Positions 45,462 to 57,357 of a stretch of 64,000 bases of DNA are shown here, in pieces; the first letter of the stretch is position 1, and the number at the start of each line of letters is the position of its first letter. The position numbers and the translations under genes are program-made. The notes below the pieces were generated by a model, which was given only the letters and a program-made list of their open reading frames with translations, was not told the origin of the DNA and ran no database searches. The DNA lies in the NCBI RefSeq assembly GCF_036785885.1, contig NC_092322.1, forward strand, positions 18,498,466-18,562,465, written 5' to 3'. The stretch comes from Coffea arabica (taxonomy: Eukaryota; Streptophyta; Magnoliopsida; Gentianales; Rubiaceae).

Positions 45462-47342
45462 TGTGACGACCCCACTTCTCCCAAGGGCGAATCCGAGAGT
45501 ATCAGCAGGCCGCCTGCCTAACTCGCGCCAGGACTCGAAAACTTAAAACAATAAAACTAGATAAATCAAAAGAGTACTATATACAATATATACAATCTCA
45601 AAAGAGTTCTAATTACATTCTCCAAAATAGATATTCAGTTTACTACATCCCCACGAATTAGTCACCGAATATATAAGTAGACCCGATAGAGGGTTCTTAT
45701 ACAGGCCATCAAAATATGAAAAATTACTTAAACGTCTATCTAAGACAAGCACACCCAACTATACTAATGTATGTGCCAAACTTTCCCCGTGTCGGCCCCT
45801 GCTAAGGAAAACAAAAGAAAAGGGGTAAGCAATATGTTTAGTAAGTAAACAGGGGCAAAAACATAAATTTCACGTAACCACATTTACACAGTAGGAGTAA
45901 AGCAAAAGCAGAAAAATAACATCACATGATAAGGATACAGGTGGTTCCAAACCCAAATCATTTGCCATGCGTGACCTCCTGCTGACAATCCGTCGACCAC
46001 AAATAATGGTCCGTAGAACTCCACTTGTTCTCCCACCGTACACCTTATCACCCTCTCTGGCCGGACACCTTACAAACTTACTCGAGCGAACGAAATTGAG
46101 CTTGGTTCACAAGCTCGGGTCACAAACTTGGTCCACATACTCGGTGAATCGGATTCACAAATTTGGTGACCTCAAACCAGGTTGGACTGACTTCGACCAA
46201 ACCCTAACCGGCTCGAATAGTCCATCTAGATCTTGAGATCGGGCCCCAAACTCACAAACTTCACAAGCTTCACAAAATTTCTCAAAAGTCACCCCGAGCC
46301 ACAAGCTCAAGGGGTTTAGTTCCAAAATGATTCATATACATATGCCATGTACAAATATGTGTGCAAACTAGGGTTTAGGTTGAGTGCGATAAAGTACACC
46401 CTCGCCTAGGTATCCTTTTCATACATATCTAAATACACAAGCAACTAACACATAAGAGCGGCCTGAATACTTACTCAACGAACAAAAGGGCAAAAGTACG
46501 AAATTTGTGCCGCAAAGAGTAACTGGTAGGCCCCACCGGCTCCACCTAACTCACCACCGTCTGAAATAGAAGATTGTGTCACATAATATCACAAACGGCT
46601 ACCAACATACCTAAAACAAGCAAAACGGCAAAATTGGCACATGCGAGTGCGGAAACGGCATACGGAAATGGGAATGGTGGCCTAATCGCTTTGCCGTCAA
46701 AAACTGTTTTGAACCTAAGCGAAGCTACGAGTGTCGGATCAAGGTATATGAGGTACCGTCGCGAAGCTAAGAGGAAGGGCTACAATTTTGATGAAGACAC
46801 CTGAAATCGGATCTGAATAGAAATAGGTCGAAAGTATGGAGAACAGTGCCAGAAATTCGCACTTTAGAGTGACAGACAGGGTATGTTTGCTGGACCATAA
46901 CTCGCAGCTCACAAATCCAAATCAAGAAATTCCAAAGGCATTAGAAAGTAAGACATAAGGTTAAAACTTTGATATTTTGACCAAGACCTGAATCCACTCA
47001 GAACAGAACGCAAATTGAGTGTCAAAGTATCCGTCAGAACTGTCCAAATTCAAAGGCAGTTCTGACGATTGATCTTGTTTTGATCATAACGGGAGTTACG
47101 GAACTCGGATTTCGACCCACTTTATACAGTTTCAAAACTAAAACCAAGATCTACATTTCTTATGAAAGAGTCAACACCCAAATCATACGTTATCAAAATG
47201 GAAAAAGCACGGTCAGAGGCTAATTTCAAAACACAACATAAACCAGAGTAGGGTTTTCTTCTTAGCCTTAAAACCCTAATTTTACCGCATCGAATAATGA
47301 ATAACCCTATTATCAAACTTAAGAACTGACTGGGGCCTCACA
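45462..47342 (-). repeat. 3' LTR of the LARD element (shorter copy, 1881 bp)
   Basis: Lacks about 1.5 kb that is present in the other LTR (about 51381-52889). The joint shows an AAC overlap of a few bases, as in a simple deletion. The small plus-strand ORF near 46574 occurs in both LTRs and is not a gene. Confidence 0.85.
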
Positions 47343-47389
47343 ACCTCCCCCGCTTAGAGCAATTTCGTCCTCGAAATTAATTCTTTTGT

Positions 47390-48585
47390 TCAAAGCGTAT
47401 CTTCAAAGCCGGTCGATGGGTCAGTCACCTCATGTTGACCCATTGCATATACTCTTGCTGGCCCTGTTGGTCGAGTTCCCCCTACGTTTGTCGGTTTTGT
47501 TGTGGTCCCTTCAGTCGGTGACTTAAGTCCTTCCTTCTTCATTTTAGGGCACCGGGCAATCAAATGTTCGGTGCTACCACATTTGAAGCATTTCCGTACC
47601 GAACTATTCTTCCAACAATTTTCATCGGTGTGATTGCCCCCGCAAAAACCACAAGTCGGCTTCATGCCAGCATTTGACCCTTCACGCTGGGCACTCTTCT
47701 GGGCTCTTGCCCTACCTAATCTCGCCCAAAGTTATTCAGGGTTCTTGCGGGTCGTGGACCGTCTGTGCCTTTACTCGTCTTAGCAGGTGGCTAGTTCCGC
47801 GAGTTCTGTCCAACCACGGAATCATTCGAGTTGGGTTGCCTTCTTTTCCGATCATGAAAGGCTTTTACTTGTCCTCTGGAAGTCTCAATCCGCTGTGCTT
47901 TTTCTAGGGCCTGACTAAACGTGTCCAGCTGTGCAGCCGCCAGTGCTTCCTGGATCTCCACATTCAAGCTTTGGGTAAAGCGGCGAATTCGCTTTTGCTC
48001 CGTTAGCACCAGCTCTGGGACAAAACGAGAGAGTTTTCTAAACTGAATTTCGTACTCCGCCACACTAGATGCCCCTTGACGCAGGCGGATAAAATCATCT
48101 TCACGTTTCTCTTGCATAATAGGCGGCAAGTATTTCTCATTAAATTCTCGAGTAAAATTGACCCATGTCCAGGGGGTCTGTTCGCGCTCCCACTTGGCTT
48201 TAATCACGTTCCACCAGGCTCGGGCGGCCCCTTCAAACTGAAAAACAGCAAAAGATATCTGCCGTTCCTCCGAATACCTAAGCACGGCAAATATATCTAG
48301 CATACGGTCCATCCAACCCTCTGCTAGATCAGAATTAAGTCTACCTATAAAGTTAGGAGGTGCAAACTTTTGGAACCGTTCTAAAATACGGTCCTCTCCC
48401 TCATGATTACCCGGATTATGTCCAGGATTCCCAGTACTGCTCCCCTGGCCCGGTTGATTTGCCATTCGCTCTAGTAGATCGGCCATCTGCTGGATGGCTG
48501 TAGCTATTTGATCCGGCCCATTTTCATTATTTCCTTCAGAGTCTCGACCTTGTTCTTTATCTCTACTTTGACCACTGGAGTCCAT
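47390..48585 (-). pseudogene. Gag polyprotein of the LARD element, broken
   Basis: ATG 48583-48585 opens a 264-codon capsid region with features of the retrotransposon gag family: RFQKFAPPNFIG, WMDRMLDIFAVL, AVFQFEGAARAWW, FNEKYLPPIMQEKREDDFIR, LRQGASSVAEYEIQFRKLSR. TAG 47791-47793 ends it. The same protein resumes after a frame change near 47730 with two zinc knuckles, CGFCGGNHTDENC (a CX2CX3HX4C variant) and CFKCGSTEHLIARC (standard CX2CX4HX4C). The product would coat element RNA in virus-like particles. Nothing resembling pol follows before the polypurine tract. Confidence 0.82.
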
Positions 48586-48899
48586 TAAAGTACAAGTCTA
48601 TAAATCAGAACATTACGTATACTTATCATCCAGACTATGAGCAAACGTAGGGACACAAAACTTATGCACAAAAGGCACACAAAAGATAAGTTCAAAATGA
48701 TACCCAAATATATACATATATTTACAAAGCCACACCAAAAGATTTACAAATTACCCGACCTCCAGTCGGTACAAAACCCAGTATACACATGAGCACGGGC
48801 TCCAAAAATCTAGTCAGTCAACCGAATGACAAAAGAAAGTAGCCATGCCAGTTCTAACAAAAGTAATCCATCAGCTAGACAAAAAGTACAAAAACGACC

Positions 48900-49457
48900 C
48901 TAAACGCCTCCCCTAGGACCCAGGTTCCCAACGGAATCTAACGTGTCCACCTCGTCCATCATCTCTGGACCGGTGGCTCGTAGCGGTGCCTCCACAGCCA
49001 TATCTAGTAGGACCTCGCAGTCGAATGTCATGCTCCGGGCCCTCTCCTTCAGCTGCCTCTTCATAGCGAAGAGGTGCTGGTGTGTGTCATGAAACTGACG
49101 GCGTAAAGCGTCCGTCCTCTCTATCTCATCTCGAAGACCCTGCTCCAAATCCCTAATGCGCAACGCATGCTCATGGCCAACCTCTCTAGCCTCCTCTAGT
49201 TGTCTAATCAGGCTGCGTCGCTCGTCGTCCACTGTCAGGACGACCTCGTCAGGGTAACCGTACGTGTATCAACACCCACAAGGTCGGTGCGACACCTGAC
49301 CAAAAGGGGAGTATAAAATGTATGGCTCTCCCGGTCTCTGCCGATAACGGATCGCCCGCTCACGCAGCACTCGATCCTCTGGGCCCCTCGCACTAGGAGG
49401 TCTCGGTCCTGGTCCCACGCCACTGGGTCCCGCACCACTAGAACTGGCTGGATACAT
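48900..49457 (-). pseudogene. Upstream coiled-coil ORF of the LARD element
   Basis: One minus-strand frame of about 186 codons from ATG 49455-49457 to 48900, interrupted once by TGA at 49269-49271. The N-terminus is Pro/Gly/Ser-rich (MYPASSSGAGPSGVGPGPRP). After the TGA comes a charged heptad-like region: LIRQLEEAREVGHEHALRIR, then LEQGLRDEIERTDALRRQF. It lies between the primer site and gag. I do not recognise the family. Preservation over most of its length suggests it was once translated; a structural or RNA-packaging role would be a guess. Confidence 0.5.
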
Positions 49458-49585
49458 ACCTATAAAATATTAATTCATCAGTTCACCGGCATTTCAGTTT
49501 AAAATATATCATTCAATTTAAAAAAATCAAATATGCCTAGTGCTTATCGCGTATATCCCACTTGCCCAAGTTCTCTAACCTAAGC

Positions 49586-49597
49586 GCTCTGATACCA
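49586..49597 (-). promoter_or_regulatory. Primer-binding site, initiator tRNA-Met type
   Basis: GCTCTGATACCA on the plus strand is the reverse of TGGTATCAGAGC, the standard Met primer site, two bases from the LTR. Confidence 0.9.
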
Positions 49598-49599
49598 CC

Positions 49600-52500
49600 T
49601 GTGACGACCCTACTTCTCTCAAGGGCGAACCCGAGGGTATCAGCGGGCCGCCTGCCTAACTCGCGCCAGAACTCGAAAACTTAAAGCAATAAAACTAGAT
49701 AAATCGAAAGAGCACTAAATACAATATATACAATCCCAAAAGAGTTCTAATTACATTCTCCAAAATAGATATTCAGTTTACTACATCCCCACGAGTTAGT
49801 CACCGAATATATAAGTAGACCCGATAGAGGGTTCTTATACAGGCCATCAAAATAAGAAAAACGACTTAAACGTCTATCTAAGACAAGCACACCCAACTAT
49901 ACTAATGTATGTGCCAAACTTTCCCCGCGTCGGGCCCTGCTAAAGAAAACAAAAGAAAATAGGCAAGCTATATGCTTAGTAAGTAAACAAGGGCAAAAGC
50001 ATAAATTTCACGTAACCACATTTACACAGTAGGAGTAAAGTAAAAGCAGAAAAATAACATCACATAATAAGGATACAGGTGGTTCCAAAGCCAAATCATT
50101 TGCCATGCGTGACCTCCTGCCGACACTCCGTCGACCACAAATAATGGTCCGTAGAACTCCACTTGTACTCCCACCGTACACCTTATCACCCTCTCTGGCT
50201 AGACACCTCACAAACTTGCTCGAGCGAACGAAATTGAGCTTGGTTCACAAGCTCGGGTCACAAATTTAGTCCACATACTCGGTGAATCGGATTCACAAAC
50301 TTGGTGACCTCAAACCAGGTTGGACTGACTTCGACCAAACCCTAACCGGCTCGAATAGTCCATCTAGGTCTTGAAATCGGGCCCCAAACTCACAAACTTC
50401 ACAAGTTTCACAAAATTTCTCAAAAGTCACCCCGAGCCACAAGCTCAAGGGGTTTAGTTCCAAAATGATTCATATACATATGCCATGTACAAATATGTGT
50501 GCAAACTAGAGTTTAGGTCGAGTGCGATAAAGTACACCATCGCCTAGGTACCCTTTTCATACATATCGAAATACATAAGCAACTAACACATAAGAGCGGC
50601 CTGAATACTTACTCAACGAACAAAAGGGCAAAAGTACGAAATTTGTGCCGCGAAGAATAACTAGTAGGCCCCACCGGCTCCACCTAATTCACCACCGTCT
50701 GAAATAGAAGATTGTGTCACATAATATCACAAACGGCTACCAACATACCTAAAACAAGCAAAACGGCAAAATTGGCACATGCGAGTGCGGAAACGGCATA
50801 CGGAAATGGGAATGGTGGCCTAATCGCTTTGCCGTCAAAAACTGTTTTGAACCTAAGCGAAGCTACGAGTGTTGGATCAAGGTACATGAGGTACCGTCGC
50901 GAAACTAAGAGGAAGGGCTACAATTTTGATGAAGACACCTCAAATCGGATCTGAACAGAAATAGGTCGAAAGTATGGAGAACAGTGCTAGAAATTCGCAC
51001 TTTAGAGTGACGGACAGGGTATGTTTGCTGGACCATAACTCCCAGCTCACAAATCCAAATCAAGAAATTCCAAAGGCATTAGAAAGTAAAACATAAGGCT
51101 AAAACTTTGATATTTTGACCAAGACCTGAATCCACTCAGAACAGAACGCAAATTGAGTGTCAAAGTATCCGTCAGAACTGTCCAGATTCAAAGGCAGTTC
51201 TGATGATCGATCTTGTTTTGATCATAACGGGAGCTACGGAACTTGGATTTCAACCCACTTTATACCGTTTCGAAGCTAAAACCAAGATCTACATTTCTTA
51301 TGAAGGAGTCAACACCCAGATCATACATTATCAAAACAGAAAAAGCACGGTCAGAGGCTAATTTTAAAACGCAACATAAACTAATGCTCAAAACAGGCCT
51401 GAGCGTTATATCTATAACTCAGGATACACTAATCCGTTTAATCTGAAATTTTGCAGGCACACTAAGAACATATGAGGCTACAACTTTCATGTTTTGAGAA
51501 ACTTCTGAATCCATAAGTAACATCAAGAAAAATGAAGCCAAAGTTCAGATGTTGAACTGCCCTGGTTTTCCAGATTTGCCGGTTTTGCGCGCCGCAACTG
51601 TACAGTCCGTTTCTATGGTTCTTATACCAGATTTCTAACCAAATTCCTACCAAATAGCCATACATATATCAGCCTATTAGTGGTCCGAAATTCTCTCCTT
51701 ATTTTACCACAAAATCGCCAAACACTAACTAAAGTCCCTATCCTCACTTCATTTGTACTAATGAACTTGATCTAACGTCCAACTAACCAAACCCTAACCA
51801 ACTAAACTCTAGCCAAGCTAAACTAACCTAATGGAGTCTAGGGTTCCATGATTAAAATCTGATTTTACCAAAATCTAACCAAACAAGAACAATTAATACA
51901 TCACAAATCTATTTACAAGCCAATTTCTCAATCAAAACAACTAAGGAAAGCATTAAAGCAAGAAGCCCTAATTCTTTTCTTTTTTTTTTTTACCGAATTT
52001 CCAACAGCCACAAAGCAATAAAATTAACCATGAAACTACTCCATAATCATCTTACAATCCATAAAAATGTATAATCACAATAAGAGCATCACTTCCATAG
52101 CTTCAAGATTTAAAACCCAAAAGTTTAACTTTCAAGTAAGAGGATATACCTTCAAATAGGCTTTGTAGATGATTAAACTTCAATAATCAAGCACCCAAGT
52201 GGTTACTCCAAGATCCAAACTCAAGATGGAAGCTAAAAATTGAAGATTTTTGAAGAAATTTTCTCACCTTCTCTTGCTCTCTCTCTCGGCTCTACCTCTC
52301 TCTCTTTCTCTCCAAGTTTTGTCTTATTTTGTCTTGTGATTATCCTACAATTCCTAAGGTAATAAATAGTCAAAGACATTAGTAGATATTTATTAGGCTA
52401 ACCAATCACATAAAAGTGCTTTATTTGTTGTTTTAACCCTTGCACTTCAACTTAGATTTTATTCTACTCTTGCCCTCAAACATTTGATAATTCTTCAATT

Positions 52501-52991
52501 AACTCCATAGGTCATAACTTAATCTAGTCTAAAACATGTAATCACACTTAATTACTTCACTAATCACTTTCCAATCTTAATCACCTATACTTAGATATAC
52601 TTTTCCCATAAATAAAACAATTAAACAACAACCTTTATAACATTGGCAAAATTAGGGTTTTTTTTTTTAAACCCAACTTAAGCTTTCTAATAAATCATAA
52701 CACTAAAGGTTTACTAATCTAGGGTTTGCTAACCATTTCAAACTTGCTAAACCTTTGTAAACTAAAACGAATCCTATATTTACTTGTGCCAAAACATACT
52801 AGAATACAGAACATGAACTATAGCTCGAACCTACGAATAATACATAAACTAGGGTTTAATCATAAGCAAAGTTAGGGTTTTCAATCTTAACCGAGAGTAG
52901 GGTTTTCTTCTTAGCCCTAAAACCCTAATCTTACCGCATCGAATAATGAATAACCCTATTATCAAACTTAAGAACTGACTGGGGCCTCACA
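49600..52991 (-). repeat. 5' LTR of the LARD element (longer copy, 3392 bp)
   Basis: Full-length copy of the LTR. Its extra 1.5 kb is AT-rich with repeated CCCTAA/AACCCTAA-type pieces and no gene. The T-run near 51985 and CT-rich patch near 52275 lie in this part. Confidence 0.85.
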
Positions 52992-52996
52992 CCTTT

Positions 52997-53062
52997 CCTT
53001 TTTGTGTAATTCCTACTAAAATAGAAATACAGAGAAGCTAATACCTAGTCAGTAGTTACTAG
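52997..53062. other. Short flank between the LARD element and Helitron C
   Basis: Original locus sequence resumes here for 66 bases and ends TAGTTACTAG immediately before the Helitron 5' end. Confidence 0.5.
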
Positions 53063-56000
53063 TTAACATATCTAGCATATGCGGGAATGCAAGAAGTTTC
53101 AATTGAGTTTCAACAGCTGATGTGGCGCATTCTCATTCACCAATTGATGGTAGTCCTCCTGCAATTGATTGAGTTGGTGAATTGAATTGAGGACAAAAAT
53201 GAGATTTCACCTCCTTATCTACCTATCCCAATTACTAGACCCATGTAGCAGTGACCAGAAACCTCGCAACATCTTCTCCTCCAAATCCCAGAGGGCCGCC
53301 GTCTGCTTCTCTCGCCGATCCCTTCTCGCTCTCCCAAACAAAGAGTACGGTTGAAAGAATTGAATCCAAAAACAAGGAAGTTTGAAGAATCTAACTCGAC
53401 ACTTCAGGTTCTTTATTGCCTCTTAAATTTATTTCCTTTCAATATTTCTTGATTTTTTTCCTCAACGTTTTCTCTTAGTTACCATCTAACTATGCCTGAT
53501 TTTCTATCCATGCTTTTTTAGGAGACAGAGGCTGTCAAGAGAAGATCATTACCAAGAAAAATTGTATGTCATTTTGCTTCTTTGAGTTTCATTCTTCCAG
53601 ATCTCGGGTTTTCACTATTATTTTTTATTTTTTGCACGCATTTTTAATAGTTCTCATGTTACTTATTTGTCCCTTTTTCTGGCCTTCTACGACACCTATA
53701 CAAACTTATGTGATTTTCTATTATGTATGGGAAAATTGCTTGGTGTATTTTTTGGTTGTTTTGGATTCATAGTCTGTTCAAATTTTAGCACAATATTTTT
53801 GGCTAAAAACTTGGTGATTATTTTTGTGTAACATTTTATAACCTTTTTTTTCTCATTTGTTTCCATTTTGCATATGAAAAACTTATTTTTCCTCCTATTC
53901 ATTGTTGTCCACTTTTTGGGGTGAATTTTATAGGGGTAATGGTTCGTTTAGTGCCAGTGAGTCTAAGCTTTGGACTTTTAGCATAGTTCAGCTTTGGACA
54001 GGTAATCTGTTACACTTTATTTAGAAAAATATCTTAGTCAAGCTTGTATACTAATAATTAGTAGCTATCTCTGTCGATTAAGTTACTGTTGATTATGAGA
54101 AAATGATTAAGTTACTGTTGATTATTAAAGAATGGCGGTAGGTTTTTGGAGCTTGTAAAAATTTTACTCAGGTGTGTCTTATTTTGAGTATTTTTGACAC
54201 CCTCATCTTCAAATGTTTTGATTTTAAATGATAAAACAGTTTTTTGCCAATTTTGTTGCAGGAGAGGGTATTTGATGACAATCCCGATTTTCATGTCCTT
54301 TAGAATTGCCATCAGCACATATCTCGTTGCTGATCTTTTTGTATAAATTAGAGAAGTCTGTTACTTTCTCTTGTACTTAATTGTGTTTTGGTACATTTCA
54401 ATGTCAAGTTAATAAGTTCGTTTTGTGCTTTCTTTTTTTGAATATTTGGCTTATGTTTGAGGTACTATTGAGGTAGATTTAGCCCGAAGTTGAGAGTTTT
54501 GGTCCCTTTTGTAATTTATCCCTCATTCTTCAACTGGTGGATTATGTTTATTAGATTTAGTGACCCATGGTTTCTTTTCTTTTTTCAATTAATAAGACCT
54601 TTGTTCATTAAATCTTTTGCATCTCAGGAAAGTATTGTTGTGTGACCGATTTTTTGTTCATCTGATTTTGCATTTTTATGTTATTGTCCTTGCATGAAGA
54701 AAGATGACAACACCTACTTTCATTCTTTTTTGTTCTCTAAGGATATATACATTTGAAGTTTTTTTTTTCTTTTTTGGCTAATAATAACGTTGTTCTTTTG
54801 ATTTCTATCTCTCAGCTCTCAAATCCTTTGAATTCTTTCTTTTTGTCTTGCTATTGCTTTTGTATGAAGAAGATGAATTTATCAGGGTTTATCTGAAATA
54901 AAAGATGAACATTTTTCAGTAAATAGATTCGTCGAAAAAAAACATAGGATATTCAAAATACTGTTTGGGTAATAATTTGAGTTAGTAATCAAGGTGCTCA
55001 TACCTGATTACCACAATTTCTTTATTTGGACCCACTGGAAGCCCCACATGTTCCTTTTGACTTTGTCCATTACTGAATAAAGTACATAAGACTTTCATTC
55101 AAAGCACATGGTACTGTCATGTTGGACATTCTTAGGAAGTTAAAACCTAAATGAGAAACACACTTGGCTTGAATGACTTAGTAATTGTTAAAGGCTTTTA
55201 CTTTAAGGTACTTTCTCATGGTCAATTTCCTTCTATAGATATGACTAATTACATTGAGTGTGATCTGGATGTAAAACTTTGAAAAAACATTCAGGTGTTT
55301 AGTGCTTCAATCCTATTGTTTTACTTCCTTTTGTGATCTCACATAGGCTATGCTAGATTTCATGGTGTAACATAAGAATTATAACTGTCTTTATTTTCTA
55401 CTAAATTACATATGTTTGTTACAGGCTGAGATATTAATATTTGCACCATCGTAGAAAAGGATTGTGAAATTTGTTTTCTCAAGGTGAATTTTATTTAGGG
55501 GCTTTTTTTCTGAACAGAAAAATGTTAATTTGTTTAGTGCAGATCCAAGGTTTTTTCTTCCTTTTTTTTCTAATAAGTGTTGTTTATTCTAAGTCTTTGT
55601 TAGATGAAGAAAAAAAAATAAAAAAGATTGCTTTTCTTCATTAAGCCTTGACGGTATGTTTTAATGCCCTTTTTTTGTGTGGACAGATTTCTTCTTTTTT
55701 TTTCGTGTGAACAGATTTCTCTCCCTGCAGTTACTGTAACTTTCAGCCCTCTTTATCCTGTTATTAGTCTTTGGAAAAGTGAAGATGAAAATTTGTGATG
55801 GGATCCTATTTCCTTTAGATCCAAATTTATTTTCTTTTACTGTCTTGCTTTACTTATTCCATTATTACTGTTTAGAGTTTTTCTTTTGGGAATCATACAC
55901 AACCAGCACCTAAAATTCAATTTCTTCTTTGCAGAATTCAACTTGGCCATATTATTCATTGTACATTTGCTGTTCAACTTGTAATTTTGCTCATTCCTTT

Positions 56001-57339
56001 TGTCTAGAGATGCTAGCCTTGTTTTTGTTTTTTAGATTTTGGTTATTTGTCAATCTTATTGATGGGTTGTAAGATTTACTTTTCTTTTGTTTTATGAACT
56101 CAATATTGACAAGGAAAAAAAATTAGTTAGTTTTCTTAGGCAATTTGTAGTTTGCCTTTTGTTTAAATTATTTCGGTTGGTAATGCCAACCTGGTCAGTT
56201 ACTAGTGCCACTGGTAATGAAGATATTTTTTAAGCTTATCTTTGTGATGGCGATGATTCTTAAGCTTACCAGTGCCACTGGGGATGTAGTTTGATTTTGC
56301 CAACTTCAATGACATTCCTTCATGAAGTTTTCATGTTAGACTGGATGTATATTTTGTCAATGTAGTGAACTTACTTTTTTGTTCCATTTGATAAAACAAT
56401 AGTTTGAACTAAGACACCTTTTGTCACAAAAAAAATGGGTATAATTGATGTTGTTTTGCTCATGTCTTTGCATAAATCTTGCTTGTCTTTTTGTCCTTTT
56501 GCCAAGAGTATGGCTCTTTCATTAAATTTTTGTTGATTTGTACCAAGGGGATTGGCTTGAGTTATCATATTTTGGTTCGATTGAAAATAATAATAAAAAT
56601 GGATCTACCATGCTATTGCGGTTGTGGACCTTACTACTATTATTGTGCTTAGATTATGTATAATTTGATTCTCTAATGCTTAATCTCAATAAAATTTTTG
56701 TTATTTAATTAATCTTACTTAGTTTTTATTTTTGGGGTGCTCTTACCTCTCCTTTTTTAGTCTATAAGATTTTATGTTTATTTTTTGTGATGCTAAGAGT
56801 TGCTGGCACAAAAATTAAATGGCATATGTGTTGAGAAGATTTTGAGTATGAGATAATGGTTTGTTTATCTTATCATAGACAAGAAAGCATATACAATTCT
56901 CCTGTCTTTATTGCTTTGAGTCCTATGTGTCTTGCTATTCTGCAACCATTACTATATTTTACAATTATATAGATTTTTGGCCCAACATATTTTCGTGTTG
57001 TTCATAAATTCCTGTTGAATTTGTTCATGAGCAAGACATTTTTGGTGTACATAGAAAATGTAAGGCAGCATTATGCGGTGATATATTATTTTCAAATGGT
57101 GATATATTATTTTCAAACTAATGACATTGTCATTGCTGTCCAATTAGTCTCAAAACAAAAAATAACTCGTCAGCAACTAGGCTGAAATTGTGTTTTCTCT
57201 TCATGCTTAATAAAATTACAAAAAATAACTACAAAGATTTGGGTGCACCTTTATGTAGTTTTTTATATTTAATAGCTCAATTTGAATAATTGGACGTTTC
57301 TGGGCAAGCTTGAAAGGATGCGCGGTGTTCTCCTATTAG
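53063..57339 (+). mobile_element. Helitron C, non-autonomous, about 4.3 kb
   Basis: Starts TTAACATATCTAGCATATGC and ends CTCCTATTAG followed by T. The last part (TTTGAATAATTGGACGTTTC, GGGCAAGC) and the segment 55515-56200 match Helitron B closely. The left half of the 3' hairpin is gone (only GCGCGG remains) and CTAG has become TTAG, so the copy is probably immobile. I recognise no gene in it. 53260-53350 is a C-rich, leader-like stretch. Confidence 0.65.
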
Positions 57340-57357
57340 TAATGGTCTACGACCAAG

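Larger units (their letters stand above)
45462..52991 (-). mobile_element. Non-autonomous Gypsy (LARD-type) element with gag only
   Basis: LTRs at 45462-47342 and 49600-52991 share TGTGACGACCC and GGGGCCTCACA ends (TG...CA). The 5-bp duplication CCTTT lies on both sides (45457-45461 and 52992-52996). The reversed initiator-Met primer site GCTCTGATACCA (49586-49597) sets the element on the minus strand, and CCTCCCCCGC (47344-47353) is its reversed polypurine tract. The internal 2.26 kb encodes a gag remnant and an upstream coiled-coil ORF but no protease, reverse transcriptase or integrase. A Met primer with this gag type fits a chromovirus-related helper. LTR differences are mostly transitions. 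Confidence 0.85.

Noticed and set aside
49235..49438. 67-codon minus-strand ORF overlapping the coiled-coil ORF
   Set aside because: A shadow frame of the longer ORF at 48900-49457.
46574..50954. Nearly identical ORFs (46574-46804 and 50712-50954)
   Set aside because: Same position in the two LTRs of one element, antisense to it, with no recognisable domain; duplication is explained by the LTRs.
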